Source: Alteromonas naphthalenivorans
GTDB lineage: Bacteria; Pseudomonadota; Gammaproteobacteria; Enterobacterales; Alteromonadaceae
NCBI RefSeq assembly: GCF_000213655.1
Contig: NC_015554.1
Location: 2,170,001-2,234,000, forward strand
Length of the DNA: 64,000 nucleotides
Reading direction: 5' to 3'
The position numbers and the translations under genes are program-made. Below the pieces are notes generated by a model. The model saw nothing but the letters and a program-made list of their open reading frames with translations. It had not been told where the DNA came from and made no database searches. Positions 63,047 through 64,000 of this stretch are shown here, in pieces (within the stretch, counting starts at the first letter, position 1; the number at the start of each line of letters is the position of its first letter).

Positions 63047-64000
63047 TTATGACAAGGCTTTAAGGGTATTGGTTAACGTGGCATCTAACGGTGCGGTAAA
63101 TTTAACCCGCTCTTCTGTGCCAGGGTGAATTAGCGAAATGCTATGTGCGTGCAAAAATAGGCGATTTAAGCCTTTTTGACGCATAGACTCATCGAACTCG
63201 GCATCACCGTATTTAGGGTCGCAAGCAATAGGATGCTCAGCGTGTAAACAGTGCACTCGGATTTGATGGGTTCTACCTGTAATAGGTGAAGCCTCTACCA
63301 AAGTAGCGGTGTCGAACTTTTGCAATATGCGATAGCGGGTTTCAGATGGCTTGCCATCTTCACTTACGCTCACCATGCGTTCACCCGATTGCAACACATT
63401 CTTACGAAGAGGCGCTTTTACTTTAAAGCGATTGTCAGGCCACTGCCCCGCCACGAGGGCTTGGTAGCGTTTATCCATTTTACCGGTACGCAACTGCTCA
63501 TGCATATGACGAAGCGCCGAGCGTTTCTTAGCAATAAGAATACAGCCAGAAGTGTCTCTGTCTAAACGGTGTACCAATTCCATAAAATTGGCATCGGGAC
63601 GCAGTGCCCGTAAACCTTCAATAAGACCAAAGCTCAAACCACTACCACCATGAACGGCAATACCTGAAGGCTTGTTAATCACTATAATGCGCTCGTCTTC
63701 AAATAATATTTGAGATTCAAGCGCTGCAATTTTATCGAGTTTCGGCGATGGCCCAGGTGTTCCTTCAGAAACTCGCACAGGCGGGATACGCACCACATCA
63801 TCGGCAACGAGTTTATATTCGGGTTTTACCCTGCCCTTATTTACGCGCACTTCACCTTTACGCAAAATGCGATAAATCATGCTTTTGGGCACACCCTTTA
63901 ATTGGGTGCGCAAAAAATTGTCTACACGTTGCCCTGCTAAATCGGGTTCAACGGTAACGAAACGGACTGATTGTTGGGTTTGTTCTTTCATAAACTCCAT
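63047..64000 (-). CDS. rluC: 23S rRNA pseudouridine synthase (955/2504/2580)
   Basis: About 317 residues; E. coli RluC is 319. An S4 domain (GQRVDNFLRTQLKGVPKSMI...KGEVRVN) is followed by the catalytic domain with Asp in VHRLDRDTSGCIL, GRTHQIRVH and NRLFLHAHS. Two in-frame ATGs lie at the window edge, 64000 and 63991; the second fits the family start. The gene is therefore probably complete or almost so. Confidence 0.93.
   Translation of the reverse strand: MEFMKEQTQQSVRFVTVEPDLAGQRVDNFLRTQLKGVPKSMIYRILRKGEVRVNKGRVKPEYKLVADDVVRIPPVRVSEGTPGPSPKLDKIAALESQILFEDERIIVINKPSGIAVHGGSGLSFGLIEGLRALRPDANFMELVHRLDRDTSGCILIAKKRSALRHMHEQLRTGKMDKRYQALVAGQWPDNRFKVKAPLRKNVLQSGERMVSVSEDGKPSETRYRILQKFDTATLVEASPITGRTHQIRVHCLHAEHPIACDPKYGDAEFDESMRQKGLNRLFLHAHSISLIHPGTEERVKFTAPLDATLTNTLKALS

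Overview
The window looks like chromosome of a marine gammaproteobacterium of the Alteromonadales, most likely Alteromonas or a close relative. This rests on moderate GC, an alginate-degradation locus with a TonB-dependent receptor, and a conserved block yceD-rpmF-plsX-fabH-fabD-fabG-acpP-fabF-pabC-mltG-tmk-holB-tatD next to maf and rluC. No rRNA, tRNA, CRISPR array or prophage was seen.

Layout. 1-6.6 kb: housekeeping and accessory genes (class III cyclase end, L16 arginine hydroxylase roxA, GNAT, YdiJ-type FAD/Fe-S dehydrogenase, ppnP). 6.6-17.6 kb: an accessory zone with unknown small proteins, a 37-codon membrane ORF, a HAD phosphatase, an IS10-type insertion sequence, a PadR/HAAS/phosphatase operon, a truncated MreB-like membrane protein, three consecutive decaying genes (HExxH peptidase-like, aminotransferase tail, glutathione S-transferase), PhzF, DUF998, and a double-glycine-type bacteriocin-like precursor with a small two-helix membrane protein behind it.

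17.7-30.0 kb: a compact alginate utilization locus. A leftward operon (SDR reductase, Nramp-fold transporter, GntK-type kinase, PL6 lyase) is divergent from a rightward series (TonB-dependent receptor, PL7 lyase lipoprotein, LacI regulator, AEC transporter). The 739-bp divergent region carries two near-identical 14-bp palindromes that are good LacI operator candidates. Expected flow: oligo-alginate uptake by the receptor, cleavage by PL7 and PL6, DEHU reduction by the SDR, then phosphorylation, perhaps by the GntK homologue because no PfkB-type KDG kinase is present here.

30.2-49.9 kb: molybdenum hydroxylase pair (iorAB-like), ppsA/ppsR divergent pair with a HexR-like operator, membrane proteins, a rhombosortase-type lipoprotein, an esterase, a tightly overlapped four-gene envelope operon, two small broken genes (one with a SEC-C tail beyond a stop codon), an M2 peptidyl-dipeptidase, a large propeller-sensor diguanylate cyclase and an atypical SDR. 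49.9-64 kb: PNPOx-like protein, then the fatty-acid/DNA-replication operons, a probably near-leaderless promoter for yceD, maf, a HAD phosphatase and rluC at the right edge.

All calls are from reading the sequence and translations; no database search was run. Start codons were moved from the longest ORF where a Shine-Dalgarno sequence or family N-terminus decided it.
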